A stretch of DNA of 64,000 nucleotides from Clostridium sp. UBA701 (GCA_002298125.1 DBMJ01000015.1:1-64000), one strand, 5' to 3'. Positions 17,056 through 26,377 are shown, numbered from the stretch's first letter. Notes: generated from the sequence alone by a model not told the origin. Translations and numbers: made by a program.

Positions 17056-17919
17056 CTAATACTCCCTAATAAGCATTTCTTCTGCAATGTTTTGTAAATT
17101 AGTAGTATCTGCCTCTATTTTTTTAAGAGCTTTTATGCAATCATTAGTTAATTGCATACATATTTTTTTACATTCATCAATTCCATATAGAGATATGAAG
17201 GTAGTTTTATGATTATTTTCATCGCTATTAGTTTTTTTGCCCAGCTTTTTTTCATCCCCAAGCACATCTAACAAATCATCCTTCACTTGAAATGCAAGGC
17301 CAAGTTTTTCACTATACTCTTCCAAATACTTAAAATCCATTTTAGGTGCATCAGCAAGAGTAGCACCACATAAAACAGAGGCTTTAATAAGTTCTCCTGT
17401 CTTTTTCCTGTGCATATATAAAAGTTCCTCTTCCTTAAGAGACCTCTCTTCACCTAGCAAATCTAGTACCTGTCCTCCAATCATGCCTTCGCAGCCACTG
17501 GCCTTAGATAGCAGCTGAGCAGCATAAATATTGGACTTATGTCCATTTACTACAAACTCCCATAATAAATTCATAGCTTCATTTAATAGGCTATCCCCTG
17601 CTAAAACTGCCATACCTTCTCCAAATACCTTATGGTTAGTAGGCTTACCTCTCCTTAAATCATCGTTGTCCATACATGGTAGATCATCATGTATTAAAGA
17701 GTAGGTATGAATCATTTCGATTGCAGCAGCAAAAGGTAATATTTTATGAAAATCCTTTTTATACATGCTATAGGTGCTCAAACATAGAGTTGGTCGAATT
17801 CGTTTTCCTCCAATATTCACACTATATGCCATTGCATCATATATAATCTTGTTGTATCCATCATGTCCTTTAAAATAATCTAATAACCAGTCATCTATTA
17901 CTGTTTTGTAATTTTGCAT
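17056..17919 (-). CDS. ispA: Farnesyl/geranyl diphosphate synthase
   Basis: A short-chain trans-prenyl transferase of 287 residues that condenses isopentenyl and dimethylallyl diphosphate. The first aspartate-rich motif is DDLPCMDNDD (78-87) and the second DDLLD (214-218), with GGKRIRP near residue 37. The ATG at 17917-17919 follows GAGGAG; a longer reading to 17961 would overlap xseB. The gene lies between xseB and dxs as in many Firmicutes. Product chain length (C10, C15 or C20) cannot be settled by eye. Confidence 0.95.
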   Translation of the reverse strand: MQNYKTVIDDWLLDYFKGHDGYNKIIYDAMAYSVNIGGKRIRPTLCLSTYSMYKKDFHKILPFAAAIEMIHTYSLIHDDLPCMDNDDLRRGKPTNHKVFGEGMAVLAGDSLLNEAMNLLWEFVVNGHKSNIYAAQLLSKASGCEGMIGGQVLDLLGEERSLKEEELLYMHRKKTGELIKASVLCGATLADAPKMDFKYLEEYSEKLGLAFQVKDDLLDVLGDEKKLGKKTNSDENNHKTTFISLYGIDECKKICMQLTNDCIKALKKIEADTTNLQNIAEEMLIREY

Positions 17920-17923
17920 AGGC

Positions 17924-18151
17924 TTACTCCTCAACTGTTTTGTAGTCTCTTTCCTCTCCATCTACTATTATCTTTATCTGCTTTTCTGTATCATCTAGAA
18001 TTTTGTATAGTTTCTTACACAATGACATACCATCTTGATATTTTGTCATGGTCAAGTCTAAGGGTAAATTATTATCATTTAGCTCCTCCACTATTTCTTC
18101 TAGCTGTTTAAACATATCTTCATAATTTGTTGATTTATTTTTCATCTTCAC
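17924..18151 (-). CDS. xseB: Exonuclease VII small subunit
   Basis: A 75-residue helical protein with the family pattern YEDMFKQLEEIVEELNDNNLPLDLTMTKYQDGM. Several XseB copies coat the large subunit to form active exonuclease VII, which degrades single-stranded DNA. Its start overlaps the end of xseA by 17 bp and ispA follows 4 bp later. Confidence 0.94.
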   Translation of the reverse strand: MKMKNKSTNYEDMFKQLEEIVEELNDNNLPLDLTMTKYQDGMSLCKKLYKILDDTEKQIKIIVDGEERDYKTVEE

Positions 18152-19355
18152 TCACCTGTATCCTATTTACTAACCCAGTTGTTATTTCTCCGTCAATCAT
18201 TTTTATTTTTATATTATTTTTTGTCATGAGCTCAGTAGTATTCTTTATTAATTTGTTGTCACAATCCCTTATTATTGCATACCCCCTATTCAATATTGTT
18301 TCAGGGTTTACATTTCTTAGGTTTGTCTCCATATTCATAAGCCTTAGCTTTTGCTGATTTATATAGGATTGTAGCTTTAGCTGCATTATATCATATAGAT
18401 TATCAATTTTTACATAGTCTTGATAAATTTTGGTGGATGGATTAAGGCTTACAAGTATGGTTCCTATATGTTTGAGTTCATTTTTTTTGCTAGACAAAAA
18501 CATTTCTATTGATTTTTTCATCTTCTCTTCATAATGAGCTACATTTGCCCTTAAGACCTCCTCAGAGGGTATAGCAAGTTCTGCTGCTGCAGAAGGGGTT
18601 GAAGCACGCTTATCGCTAACAAAGTCCACCATGGTATAATCTGTTTCATGCCCAACTCCAGTAATAATTGGTATGGAAGAGGACCTCACTGCTCTTGCTA
18701 GTTTTTCTTCATTAAAGCTCCATAGCTCCTCAATGGAGCCACCACCTCTTGCAAGAATTATAACATCAACATTTTTTTGAATATTAAAGTACTCTATACC
18801 CTTAACTATACTTTCAGAGGCGCCTGCCCCTTGTACAAGACAAGGATAAATAAATAGCTCCACATGTTTATTTCTTCTTTTTGAAACCCTTAAAATATCT
18901 TGTATAGCAGCTCCCGTAGGAGATGTGATGACACCTACCGCCTTTGGTATATAAGGTATAGGTCTCTTTTTATCCTGGTCAAATAAGCCCTCATTTTGCA
19001 GGAGATTTTTCAATTCTTCAAAGGCTATGTATAGTTCACCAAGGCCCTCAGGCTTCATAGAAGTACAATAAAGTTGATAAACACCATCCTTTGAATAAAG
19101 AGACACCTTCCCATTTACTATTACCTTCATCCCGTTTTGAGGTTGTATGGACATTTCATCTGCATGGGTTTTAAACATAACACAATTAATTTTACTATCT
19201 TCATCCTTCAAAGTGAAATAACAATGACCACTGCTATGTCTTTTAAAATTAGATATTTCACCCTTTATAAAGGCATTTTTTAATATAATATCACTATCGA
19301 ATATTTTCTTTATGTAATTGTTTAATGCTGAAACTGTAATGACCTTAATAAACAT
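18135..19355 (-). CDS. xseA: Exonuclease VII large subunit
   Basis: The catalytic subunit of the single-strand exonuclease used in mismatch and damage repair. The 406-residue protein has an N-terminal OB fold (SNFKRHSSGHCYFTLKD, about 36-52), a catalytic domain with GVITSPTGAAIQDI, ARGGGSIEELWSFNEE and VGHETDYTM, then a helical C-terminal region. I choose the ATG at 19353-19355 (GTGAGG about 11 nt upstream); it overlaps the end of folD by 11 bp. A GTG six codons earlier is in frame but lacks a site. Confidence 0.95.
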   Translation of the reverse strand: MFIKVITVSALNNYIKKIFDSDIILKNAFIKGEISNFKRHSSGHCYFTLKDEDSKINCVMFKTHADEMSIQPQNGMKVIVNGKVSLYSKDGVYQLYCTSMKPEGLGELYIAFEELKNLLQNEGLFDQDKKRPIPYIPKAVGVITSPTGAAIQDILRVSKRRNKHVELFIYPCLVQGAGASESIVKGIEYFNIQKNVDVIILARGGGSIEELWSFNEEKLARAVRSSSIPIITGVGHETDYTMVDFVSDKRASTPSAAAELAIPSEEVLRANVAHYEEKMKKSIEMFLSSKKNELKHIGTILVSLNPSTKIYQDYVKIDNLYDIMQLKLQSYINQQKLRLMNMETNLRNVNPETILNRGYAIIRDCDNKLIKNTTELMTKNNIKIKMIDGEITTGLVNRIQVSEDEK

Positions 19356-20193
19356 TTTTTTTGTAAGCCTCACATGTATTTTTTAGCAATATAGTAGTAG
19401 TCATAGAGCCTACTCCGCCTGGTACAGGAGTTATATAAGATGCCACTGCTTTAACACTTTCAAAATCAACATCTCCAGTAACCTTACCCTCTACCATGGT
19501 AGTACCTACATCTATGACAATAGCTCCTTCTTTAACAAAGTCACTATTAATATATCTTGGTCTTCCAATGGCACTAACTAAAATATCTGCAGCTTTACAC
19601 ATTTCACTTAGTCCTTTTGTCTTTGAATGGCACATTATCACTGTGCAATTTTCATTGAGAAGAAGTTGTGCCACTGGTTTTCCTACGATATTGCTCCTAC
19701 CAATTACTACAGCTATCTTCCCTTGAAGTATGGCTCCTGTGCTTTTTATTAAAGCAATAGCACTTTGAGGTGTACAAGGTACAAAACAGCTCTCCCCCTT
19801 ATAAAACTTGCCTAGATTGATATCAGTTAAGCCATCCACGTCTTTATCTGCTGAAATTTTCGAGGTTATCTTTTTTTCATCTATATGAGGTGGAAGAGGT
19901 ACCTGCAGCATAATTCCATCCACATCTTTATCTTCATTTAACATATTAATAAGCTCTAGCAGTTCCGACTCTGAGGTATTAGTGGGAAGTACATGAGTTT
20001 CATAGTTCATCCCAAGGTCTTTGCAGAGGTTGCCCTGGTTTTTCATGTAATACTTAGAGCCACCATCATCCCCTACTAAAATTGTGGCAAGACAAGGTGG
20101 ACGTTTTCCATCCTTAATAGTTCCCTCAATGAAAGTCTTTAACTTAATTCTCTCTTCTTTGGCAACTTCTTTTCCATCTATTATATAACCCAT
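19345..20193 (-). CDS. folD: Methylenetetrahydrofolate dehydrogenase/cyclohydrolase FolD
   Basis: Bifunctional enzyme that converts 5,10-methylene-THF to 10-formyl-THF, part of one-carbon metabolism. The roughly 282-residue protein shows ATILVGDDGGSKYYMKNQ (substrate Tyr/Lys region), the motif VDGIMLQVPLPPH, and VIGRSNIVGKPVAQLL of the NADP-binding fold. Two adjacent ATGs (20191-20193 and 20194-20196) follow AAGGGGTGGGG; I prefer the inner one for spacing. Confidence 0.95.
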   Translation of the reverse strand: MGYIIDGKEVAKEERIKLKTFIEGTIKDGKRPPCLATILVGDDGGSKYYMKNQGNLCKDLGMNYETHVLPTNTSESELLELINMLNEDKDVDGIMLQVPLPPHIDEKKITSKISADKDVDGLTDINLGKFYKGESCFVPCTPQSAIALIKSTGAILQGKIAVVIGRSNIVGKPVAQLLLNENCTVIMCHSKTKGLSEMCKAADILVSAIGRPRYINSDFVKEGAIVIDVGTTMVEGKVTGDVDFESVKAVASYITPVPGGVGSMTTTILLKNTCEAYKKNVY

Positions 20194-20209
20194 CATCCCC
20201 ACCCCTTCA

Positions 20210-20608
20210 TTATTTATTCTTAGAGATTTTATCTAATATACCATTGATAAAGGAAGCAGATTTTTCATCTGAATATTTTTTAGCAAGCTCAATTCCTTCG
20301 TTAATGGTAACTCTATTTGGAATGTCATCTCTATAGAGTATTTCATATGTACATAGTCGAAGAATAGCCAAGTCAATTTTTGATAATCTTTGTATTTTCC
20401 AATTTATTAGGTATTTTTCTATTATTAAATCTAATTCCTCAGCTTTTGTTGTAATTCCATTTAGTAATTCTTTTACATAAATCTCCTGATCCTTGTCAAT
20501 ATCTATTTCTTCTATCAGGTTATCATAAGTCTCTTCCATACTATTTTTATTAATAGACATTTCAAAAATACCCTTCATAACACTTTCACGAGCGGTTTTT
20601 CTACTCAT
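20210..20608 (-). CDS. nusB: Transcription antitermination factor NusB
   Basis: NusB with NusE binds boxA in rRNA leaders and prevents premature termination. The 132-residue all-helical protein starts MSRKTARESVMKGIFEM and ends with the typical AILRLCTYEILYRDDIPNRV and GILDKISK. The ATG at 20606-20608 sits 9 nt after AAGGAG; an upstream in-frame TTG touches the site and is rejected. It is the first gene of the ten-gene operon that runs to recN. Confidence 0.94.
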   Translation of the reverse strand: MSRKTARESVMKGIFEMSINKNSMEETYDNLIEEIDIDKDQEIYVKELLNGITTKAEELDLIIEKYLINWKIQRLSKIDLAILRLCTYEILYRDDIPNRVTINEGIELAKKYSDEKSASFINGILDKISKNK

Positions 20609-20661
20609 GTACTTCAACTCCTTAACTGCAATTTATCTAAATTATTAGCATCAATGAAATA

Positions 20662-20681
20662 ATTATACCAAATATAGTATA
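20662..20681 (-). promoter_or_regulatory. Possible -10 elements of the nusB operon promoter
   Basis: Two -10-like boxes, TATAAT (20662-20667) and TATACT (20676-20681), lie 54-73 bp before nusB in otherwise non-coding AT-rich DNA after the asp23 terminator. The -35 boxes are poor, so the exact promoter is uncertain. Confidence 0.35.
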
Positions 20682-20804
20682 CCATTGTTTAATGTTATCT
20701 AGAAAACTTAGAATAATTATTAGCTATTGTCTAAAACATTCACATTTATTATACCAAAAAAAACTAATAAAGGACTAATTTTTTCTGTATAAATACTCAC
20801 AGAA

Positions 20805-20835
20805 AAATAACATGCTAGTAAATAGCATGTTATTT
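20805..20835 (-). terminator. Terminator after the asp23-like gene
   Basis: A perfect 13-bp stem (AAATAACATGCTA / TAGCATGTTATTT) with loop GTAAA, followed by TTTTTCTGTG on the minus strand. Confidence 0.8.
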
Positions 20836-20861
20836 GATAAAGCTTTAATATTTGGAATAAA

Positions 20862-21254
20862 CTAAACGTTTGTCTCTTCCACAATGTCTTCATTTTTAGG
20901 TATAATAATATTTTGAATATGAATATTCACCGCACTTACTGATAAACCTGTCATAGTCTCTACAGCTTTTTTTACATTATCCTGTACAGTAATTGCAATA
21001 TCAGGAATACGTACTCCATATTCCACTACCAGGTTAATATCAATGGTGGCACTTTCTTCACCCACATTAACTTTAACCCCCTTAGAAAGGTTTTTCTTTC
21101 CAGTAAGTACCTGAGTAATTCCTCCAACCATACCAGAACTCATTCCTATTATACCTTTAACTTCTGTGGCAGCAAGACCTGCTATTACACCTACTACTTC
21201 ATCAGAAATTTTGACTATACCCATATCTTCTTTGTTATTTATTATATCTTCCAT
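20862..21254 (-). CDS. Asp23/Gls24 family protein (YqhY-like)
   Basis: A 130-residue protein with the Asp23 pattern: ISDEVVGVIAGLAATEVKGI near the start and VNVGEESATIDINLVVEYGVRIPDIAITVQDNVKKAVETMTGL. In Bacillus the homologue YqhY lies in the same neighbourhood (spoIIIA - accBC/yqhY - nusB) and influences acetyl-CoA carboxylase activity; whether that holds here is unknown, since accBC are absent from this site. It has its own promoter and terminator, so it is probably monocistronic. The ribosome-binding site is GGGGGT. Confidence 0.9.
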   Translation of the reverse strand: MEDIINNKEDMGIVKISDEVVGVIAGLAATEVKGIIGMSSGMVGGITQVLTGKKNLSKGVKVNVGEESATIDINLVVEYGVRIPDIAITVQDNVKKAVETMTGLSVSAVNIHIQNIIIPKNEDIVEETNV

Positions 21255-21299
21255 TTAAGTTACCCCCTGTTTTAAGGGCTGAACCCTAATCTTATGTTT

Positions 21300-21328
21300 A
21301 TTATAACAAAAACTATGCGCGAATACAA
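21300..21328 (-). promoter_or_regulatory. SigA-type promoter of the asp23-like gene
   Basis: TTGTAT (21323-21328), 17-bp spacer, TATAAT (21300-21305), 46 bp before the start codon. It overlaps no gene and lies just after spoIIIAH. Confidence 0.6.
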
Positions 21329-21331
21329 ATA

Positions 21332-21829
21332 TTACTGTTTTTGTTCAATATCTACGTCTTTAATTTTTGCTACATCCATAACCACAGTGTATATTTGTTT
21401 TCTTTGATTTTCTGTAATTGTGTCTTTGGCTTTTACTATAATAGTAGCTTTATTATCTTCTATAAAGCATACTGTGTCATCAAAGCCCTTAAGTTTTAAT
21501 TGCGCCTCAATGTCCAGCTCATGCTTAGCTTCTAAGGTTAATGCAGTATATTCCTTTGTAGCATCTGTCTTGCTTTGTGCAGGAGCATTCTTATCATCAA
21601 TAAGTGCTTGAAGCGACTGTATTGCTGTAGTATTTGCATGATCTCTGGCCATTCTTGCTTCAGATAATGCATTTGCACTGGCTTCTGTTGCCGCAGTGTT
21701 CTTTCCTCCATTAGGATCATTTACATCCACATAAAGAGGATTGTTTCCATTGGCCTTGGCTGCAAGGATACCAACGCAAACTATCAATGCCATCAATGTT
21801 AATATTATAGCAGCTTGTTTTTTATTCAT
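21332..21829 (-). CDS. spoIIIAH: Stage III sporulation protein AH
   Basis: SpoIIIAH is a mother-cell membrane protein whose extracellular YscJ/FliF-like domain binds forespore SpoIIQ and builds the feeding-tube channel across the intermembrane space. The 165-residue product has one N-terminal membrane segment (about 6-24) and a C-terminal domain with GFDDTVCFIEDNKATIIVKA. The ATG at 21827-21829 follows GGGGGG. It is the last gene of the spoIIIA operon. Confidence 0.93.
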   Translation of the reverse strand: MNKKQAAIILTLMALIVCVGILAAKANGNNPLYVDVNDPNGGKNTAATEASANALSEARMARDHANTTAIQSLQALIDDKNAPAQSKTDATKEYTALTLEAKHELDIEAQLKLKGFDDTVCFIEDNKATIIVKAKDTITENQRKQIYTVVMDVAKIKDVDIEQKQ

Positions 21830-21886
21830 TAATTTCCCCCCATTCACCTTTCTAAAGAATTATATGCTTAATTTTTTTCAATTATA

Positions 21887-22495
21887 CTATTTTTTCATAG
21901 GATATACTGCTACTTTACTACTGGGTATATCAAACAAGTTCGTTACTATCTTTATTATGGATAACTCAATATATTTGTTCTGAGCTCCTTCTGCAACTAT
22001 GCATACTCCTGTAATTTTGGGTCTGTTGGTTTTTACTATCAAAGCCTTACTAGCCCCCCCCTCCTGAGTAACAACCACATTATTACCATTGTTCTTTTGA
22101 ACTATATTTCTACCTCCTCCATCTACACTTTTTTCATTTGTACTATTATAGGTCTCATTGACATTATAGGCAGGCACTTGCTCTTCTCCACTCTCACAAT
22201 AAACCATTACCTCAACTTTACCTACCCCAGTTATTTGTTGAAGGAGATTTTTTAATTCACTCTTTAAATTCTCTTCTTCTTCCTTTAATGTGCTACTGTT
22301 TACAACCACAGTTTTGTTTTGCTGAGAGCTATCATTTTGGTAAAATGCATTAGTTGACTTACCTCCTTTTAAATAATTACCTCCTAGCACTGCAAGAAAG
22401 GCTATTATTACCACTATAATCAATATATTAAAAGTTTTAGAATTGTTATCCTTTAGCCACTTGTTAATGAGCTTTTTTAACTTATCTTTGTCCAT
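21887..22495 (-). CDS. spoIIIAG: Stage III sporulation protein AG
   Basis: SpoIIIAG forms a large ring in the SpoIIIA-SpoIIQ channel. The 202-residue protein has a single membrane segment (about 22-42), a ring-building-motif domain after residue 70 (LLQQITGVGKVEVMVYCESGEEQVPAYNV) and an inserted Gly/Asn/Val region typical of AG. It starts 10 bp after spoIIIAF. Confidence 0.94.
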   Translation of the reverse strand: MDKDKLKKLINKWLKDNNSKTFNILIIVVIIAFLAVLGGNYLKGGKSTNAFYQNDSSQQNKTVVVNSSTLKEEEENLKSELKNLLQQITGVGKVEVMVYCESGEEQVPAYNVNETYNSTNEKSVDGGGRNIVQKNNGNNVVVTQEGGASKALIVKTNRPKITGVCIVAEGAQNKYIELSIIKIVTNLFDIPSSKVAVYPMKK

Positions 22496-22505
22496 TATAC
22501 CCCTC

Positions 22506-23027
22506 CTAATATTTATAGACAGTTATATATGTCTGCTCTATTTGTAACTCTTTACACAAGACTTCTTTGATTCTTGCCTCTTGCTTTTTAATTCCATCAC
22601 TACTCTCCGTCTCCTTGGAATTTGCTCCAACCCTTACGCCTTGAATTATATAATTATCCTTAATGCTATCATAATATACTTGTATCTCAGCTTTATAATT
22701 CCCTCCCCCTAAACTCTCTTTTAACACTTTCTCACAGGCAATTTCAAGATTGTTCTTTAAGGCTTGAGTAGTATAATTATCATTCTTAAACTTAGTACTA
22801 TTTGAATTACTATTATTAAATTGCTGGTTTATATTTATATTATTTACTATAAGCTCCTTATTTCTTACTATTGTAATTATTGGAGACATTACTACGCTTA
22901 TTAGTACAAGCCCCAGCACATATTTAACATATTTCTTTATATTACTTTTGGGGAGAATCAAATCTATAGCTGATAAAAATAGTATGGTACAGCATATATT
23001 TAATACCCACTGTTTAATCCACACCAT
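22506..23027 (-). CDS. spoIIIAF: Stage III sporulation protein AF
   Basis: A 173-residue membrane protein with two hydrophobic segments (about 6-27 and 35-53) and a soluble C-terminal ring-building-type domain beginning near residue 90. It lies between spoIIIAE and spoIIIAG in the operon. Assignment rests on topology, length and position, plus the VKYVLGLVLISVVMSPI segment. Confidence 0.92.
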   Translation of the reverse strand: MVWIKQWVLNICCTILFLSAIDLILPKSNIKKYVKYVLGLVLISVVMSPIITIVRNKELIVNNININQQFNNSNSNSTKFKNDNYTTQALKNNLEIACEKVLKESLGGGNYKAEIQVYYDSIKDNYIIQGVRVGANSKETESSDGIKKQEARIKEVLCKELQIEQTYITVYKY

Positions 23028-23042
23028 ATTGTCATCTCCTCT

Positions 23043-24194
23043 CTAAACCCTTAGGGCAGAACTTCCAGCTGAAGCAATAATAGATATAACTATAAAAAAC
23101 ATAACTGACACACTAATTAAAGTAGACAACATTAAAATCAGGGAGTCTCCAACTGAGCTAATACAGTTTACAAGTCTTTTCTCATTAATTGGCTCAAGCA
23201 ATGCAGCTGCAAGCTTGTACATAAGCGCCATAACAATTATCTTAATTGCTGGTGTTATAAGTATTACTACAATTAACAATAGCCCCAAGCTGCTTATAGA
23301 ACTCTTTAGCAAATAAGAGTAACTAGCTACTGTTGATACTGCATCTGAAAAAGCTTTTCCAACAATCGGTATAAAGTTGTCCACCGCATACTTTGCGGTT
23401 TTTATTCCTACTTGATCAAAAGCTTTTGAGGTAAAGCCTCGAATGGTAATAAACCCAACGAAAATAGTAAGTAATATTCCCTGGAACCACACTGTAAACT
23501 TGCCTACTAAGGAAGCAAGATTTTCTACTTTATAGTCTTCTGAAAGATTGTTAACAAACTTTAGAAGCAGATTTATACTTATTACAGGTAGTATTACAGC
23601 TATAATGATTTTAGATGATATCATTAAAACGGAAGCCATTATAGGATCTAATGTAGCAGCTTCTGCAAAACCACCCAGTGAAACCAGCAGCATTAACAAT
23701 ACTGGGGTTAATACCTGCATAAAATTATTTAAATCAGATATTGTGTTTTTAACTACATCAACACCGATGAAAAAGCTTTTTGTAAGTATTACTATCAGCA
23801 GTGCATAGCAAGCGTAAAAGGCAATATTGGTTATGTTCTCATTGCTAAAGGCTCCTTGTAGATTGTTTAGCAGTGAGCACAATAGGCCAATAACAATTAC
23901 CATTATCACCATTTTTAGAACGGACTGAGTTTCTCGAAAAATATAAGATACACTATACTTTATTAAATTATTTAAGTTGATTGCCCCATTCCCCTTTTCC
24001 AGAGAAGAATTTATATATTCCCGAACATCAATGTCTTTAATTATGTCATATTCAGATTTCATATTGTTTATGTAGTCATAAAGATTTTCTATTTTTTGCA
24101 TGTCAATCTCTGGATTGTCAGGAGGAGCTTCACCTTTTACATTTACAGCTAGTAACATCAAAATCATAAAAGTAAATACAATTATTTTTTTCAT
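23043..24194 (-). CDS. spoIIIAE: Stage III sporulation protein AE
   Basis: A 383-residue polytopic membrane protein with a cleavable-type signal sequence (about 1-21, ending near VKG) and about seven later hydrophobic segments. It is thought to be a channel or export component of the SpoIIIA complex. The segment LLMLLVSLGGFAEAATLDPIMA is a recognisable family region. It starts 12 bp after spoIIIAD. Confidence 0.95.
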   Translation of the reverse strand: MKKIIVFTFMILMLLAVNVKGEAPPDNPEIDMQKIENLYDYINNMKSEYDIIKDIDVREYINSSLEKGNGAINLNNLIKYSVSYIFRETQSVLKMVIMVIVIGLLCSLLNNLQGAFSNENITNIAFYACYALLIVILTKSFFIGVDVVKNTISDLNNFMQVLTPVLLMLLVSLGGFAEAATLDPIMASVLMISSKIIIAVILPVISINLLLKFVNNLSEDYKVENLASLVGKFTVWFQGILLTIFVGFITIRGFTSKAFDQVGIKTAKYAVDNFIPIVGKAFSDAVSTVASYSYLLKSSISSLGLLLIVVILITPAIKIIVMALMYKLAAALLEPINEKRLVNCISSVGDSLILMLSTLISVSVMFFIVISIIASAGSSALRV

Positions 24195-24205
24195 ATCATG
24201 TACTC

Positions 24206-24589
24206 CTAAATTATCTTTATAATGGAATCCATTACCGACATGAGTATTGGAATTGCCAAAATAAGAATTAATATTTTACCTGCAAATTCCACCTTAGAGG
24301 CTAAGGTACTTTCACCTGCATCTTGGCAGATTTCACTACAAAAGGAAGCTAAATATGCTATGCCAAGAATTTTAAAAATGATGGTTAAGTAACTATAGTC
24401 TATATTAGCTTTATTGGCTAACTGCTGAAGGGTTTGTAGTACAATACTAATTTTTCCTATTAAAAACAGAAAAATTAATATACCAGCTACTATACTTATC
24501 TGTATGGCAATATCCACCCTTTTATCTTTAAAAAGTAGTACTATAAATAGGGCTATAAATATAAAAGCCACTATTTTTACAATTTCCAT
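24206..24589 (-). CDS. spoIIIAD: Stage III sporulation protein AD
   Basis: A 127-residue protein with four hydrophobic segments, like SpoIIIAC a small integral membrane member of the complex. The ATG at 24587-24589 follows TAGGAGGTATT; an upstream in-frame GTG overlapping spoIIIAC is not needed. The segment FCSEICQDAGESTLASKVEFAGK is conserved in AD proteins. Confidence 0.93.
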   Translation of the reverse strand: MEIVKIVAFIFIALFIVLLFKDKRVDIAIQISIVAGILIFLFLIGKISIVLQTLQQLANKANIDYSYLTIIFKILGIAYLASFCSEICQDAGESTLASKVEFAGKILILILAIPILMSVMDSIIKII

Positions 24590-24597
24590 AATACCTC

Positions 24598-24795
24598 CTA
24601 AAACCAAAACATAGTTTTTACAGTATCAAATAGCTTGCTAATTAAGTTAACCACTAGCATCAGCACTATGACTATACCAGTCAAGTCTGTTATGGTAGCA
24701 TAATCCTCTCTTCCAGCCGCACGTAAAACTCTATCTAGTATCATAATTCCTATGCCAAAGGCACCAATCTTGAATAACAAGGAAATATCCAGCAT
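24598..24795 (-). CDS. spoIIIAC: Stage III sporulation protein AC
   Basis: A 65-residue protein with two hydrophobic helices and the family motif ILDRVLRAAGREDYA between them. It lies 12 bp after spoIIIAB and 8 bp before spoIIIAD. Confidence 0.95.
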   Translation of the reverse strand: MLDISLLFKIGAFGIGIMILDRVLRAAGREDYATITDLTGIVIVLMLVVNLISKLFDTVKTMFWF

Positions 24796-24807
24796 ATCTA
24801 CACCTCT

Positions 24808-25323
24808 TTAATATATTAGTATTACCACCATGAGCCCTAGGCATATTCCTAGGTACCTGTACATTCTCACATTTTTCTTCTTCATTTCTGCTGCCTCTTC
24901 TATTTGACTTCTTAACCTGCTTAGCGAAAGAGAAAACACTTTTCGTTGACCTTCTATGTCCCCTTCTTCTATACCTTGTGATAAGTCCTTTATTATGTCA
25001 AAATCCAATTCCTTTAGATTCAGTGAATTCCTATACTTATTTATGCTTACATAAAATGCTTCTGAAACTGAAGCTACCGCATTTATACTAAGACTGTTGC
25101 CAATATCCCTAAAAACCTCTGAAAAAATTGTAGTGCTATAGGATGAAGCTTTTATTAGTGCTTCAGGGATATATGAATAGGCGTACTCAATATCCTTCTG
25201 AAGAAAAATAAGTATTTTTTCTAAATCACATAATTCCGCAGATCTCCTAGTAAACTTATCTCCATATAAAAATCCTAACAAGGAGCATCCTATTACAATT
25301 ATTAAACTAAATAGCAGCTTCAA
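24808..25323 (-). CDS. spoIIIAB: Stage III sporulation protein AB
   Basis: A 171-residue protein with hydrophobic segments at both ends (about 2-19 and 154-171) and a helical cytoplasmic middle that resembles the T2SF/PilC fold, partner of the SpoIIIAA ATPase. Its start overlaps the end of spoIIIAA by 17 bp, implying translational coupling. Confidence 0.94.
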   Translation of the reverse strand: MKLLFSLIIVIGCSLLGFLYGDKFTRRSAELCDLEKILIFLQKDIEYAYSYIPEALIKASSYSTTIFSEVFRDIGNSLSINAVASVSEAFYVSINKYRNSLNLKELDFDIIKDLSQGIEEGDIEGQRKVFSLSLSRLRSQIEEAAEMKKKNVRMYRYLGICLGLMVVILIY

Positions 25324-26245
25324 TTACATCCGCCCCCCTAACAAGCAGCTTTTCACTTAAGTCATAGATATTTTCTATTGTTCCTGGCCCATGAGCTGAG
25401 CTTAGGATTACTACTTTTTTAAATACTTGATTTTCCATGAGTTCTTTAAATACTGCTCTTCTAAAAATATCCCGAAGACTGTATCCGTGTATGGAGGCTA
25501 TTAAAATCACCCCAGCATTACAGGCCATTAGTAGACTTTCTACATCCTTCGGCGTACCAATCTCATCACAAATTATAATGTCAGGGGAAAGGCTTCTTAT
25601 AGCCATCATAATTCCTTCATTTTTGGGACATCCATCTAATACATCTGTCCTAATACCTACATCAAATTGTGGAATCCCTTTGCTGCAGGCTGCTATTTCA
25701 CTTCTCTCATCTATAACACAAACTTTCTTTCCATCTACGCAGAATTCAGAGATCCCTTCTGATAATTCCCTACACATATCTCTTAGTAGAGTAGTTTTGC
25801 CGCATCCAGGAGGAGAAACAATAAGTGTGTTGCTTAAAACTCCATCTGAAATAATTTCCCCCCATATTTTTTTAGAACATCCCTTTACTTCTCTTCCTAT
25901 CCTTATATTTACAGAGGCAATATTTTTTATGGTTTTTATTCTTCCTTGCTCTAACACACAGGTACCGCACAAACCTACTCTATGTCCCCCTTTTATTGTT
26001 ATATATCCTTGCTTTAATTCTTCTTCAAAGGCATAGAGTGAATAGTTACTTATTCGCTGTAAAAAGGTACTGATATCTTCAGGGGTACATAGATATTGTC
26101 GCACTATATTTTTACTTTTAATTTGAAATTGTAATGGCTTGTACACTTTTAATCGTATTTCTTCAAGTAAATCCAATTGCTTTATTGCTTGCACCTCAGT
26201 TTTTATATTTTCAGGTAATATTGAAACAATATCCTTTAAGTTCAT
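25307..26245 (-). CDS. spoIIIAA: Stage III sporulation protein AA, secretion-type ATPase
   Basis: SpoIIIAA is the cytoplasmic ATPase of the mother-cell-to-forespore channel and is related to type II/IV secretion ATPases. The 312-residue protein has Walker A SPPGCGKTT (144-152), Walker B PDIIICDEIG and ASIHGYSL. ATG preceded by AAAGGAGGAAGAAGAA. It heads the complete eight-gene spoIIIA operon; no clear SigE promoter could be picked in the 63 bp between the start and the upstream terminator. Confidence 0.96.
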   Translation of the reverse strand: MNLKDIVSILPENIKTEVQAIKQLDLLEEIRLKVYKPLQFQIKSKNIVRQYLCTPEDISTFLQRISNYSLYAFEEELKQGYITIKGGHRVGLCGTCVLEQGRIKTIKNIASVNIRIGREVKGCSKKIWGEIISDGVLSNTLIVSPPGCGKTTLLRDMCRELSEGISEFCVDGKKVCVIDERSEIAACSKGIPQFDVGIRTDVLDGCPKNEGIMMAIRSLSPDIIICDEIGTPKDVESLLMACNAGVILIASIHGYSLRDIFRRAVFKELMENQVFKKVVILSSAHGPGTIENIYDLSEKLLVRGADVIEAAI

Positions 26246-26301
26246 TTCTTCTTCCTCCTTTCTTATATAATCTCTATTTAAAACCAGTGAAATTTATGCA
26301 T

Positions 26302-26343
26302 AAAAAAAGAAAGAACTTGAGTTTATATATCTCAGGTTCTTTC
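26302..26343 (-). terminator. Terminator after the zinc-ribbon gene
   Basis: A 13-bp stem (GAAAGAACCTGAG with CTCAAGTTCTTTC, one G-U pair) and 9-nt loop, followed by seven T residues on the minus strand. It insulates spoIIIAA from the efp unit. Confidence 0.85.
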
Positions 26344-26377
26344 AGTACAACAAAAAAGAGGATAATAAATATCCCCT

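Noticed and set aside
25437..26036. 199-codon open frame on the plus strand opposite spoIIIAA
   Set aside because: It lies wholly antisense to a gene with clear Walker motifs, has no ribosome-binding site and its residue composition is that of a reversed coding strand.
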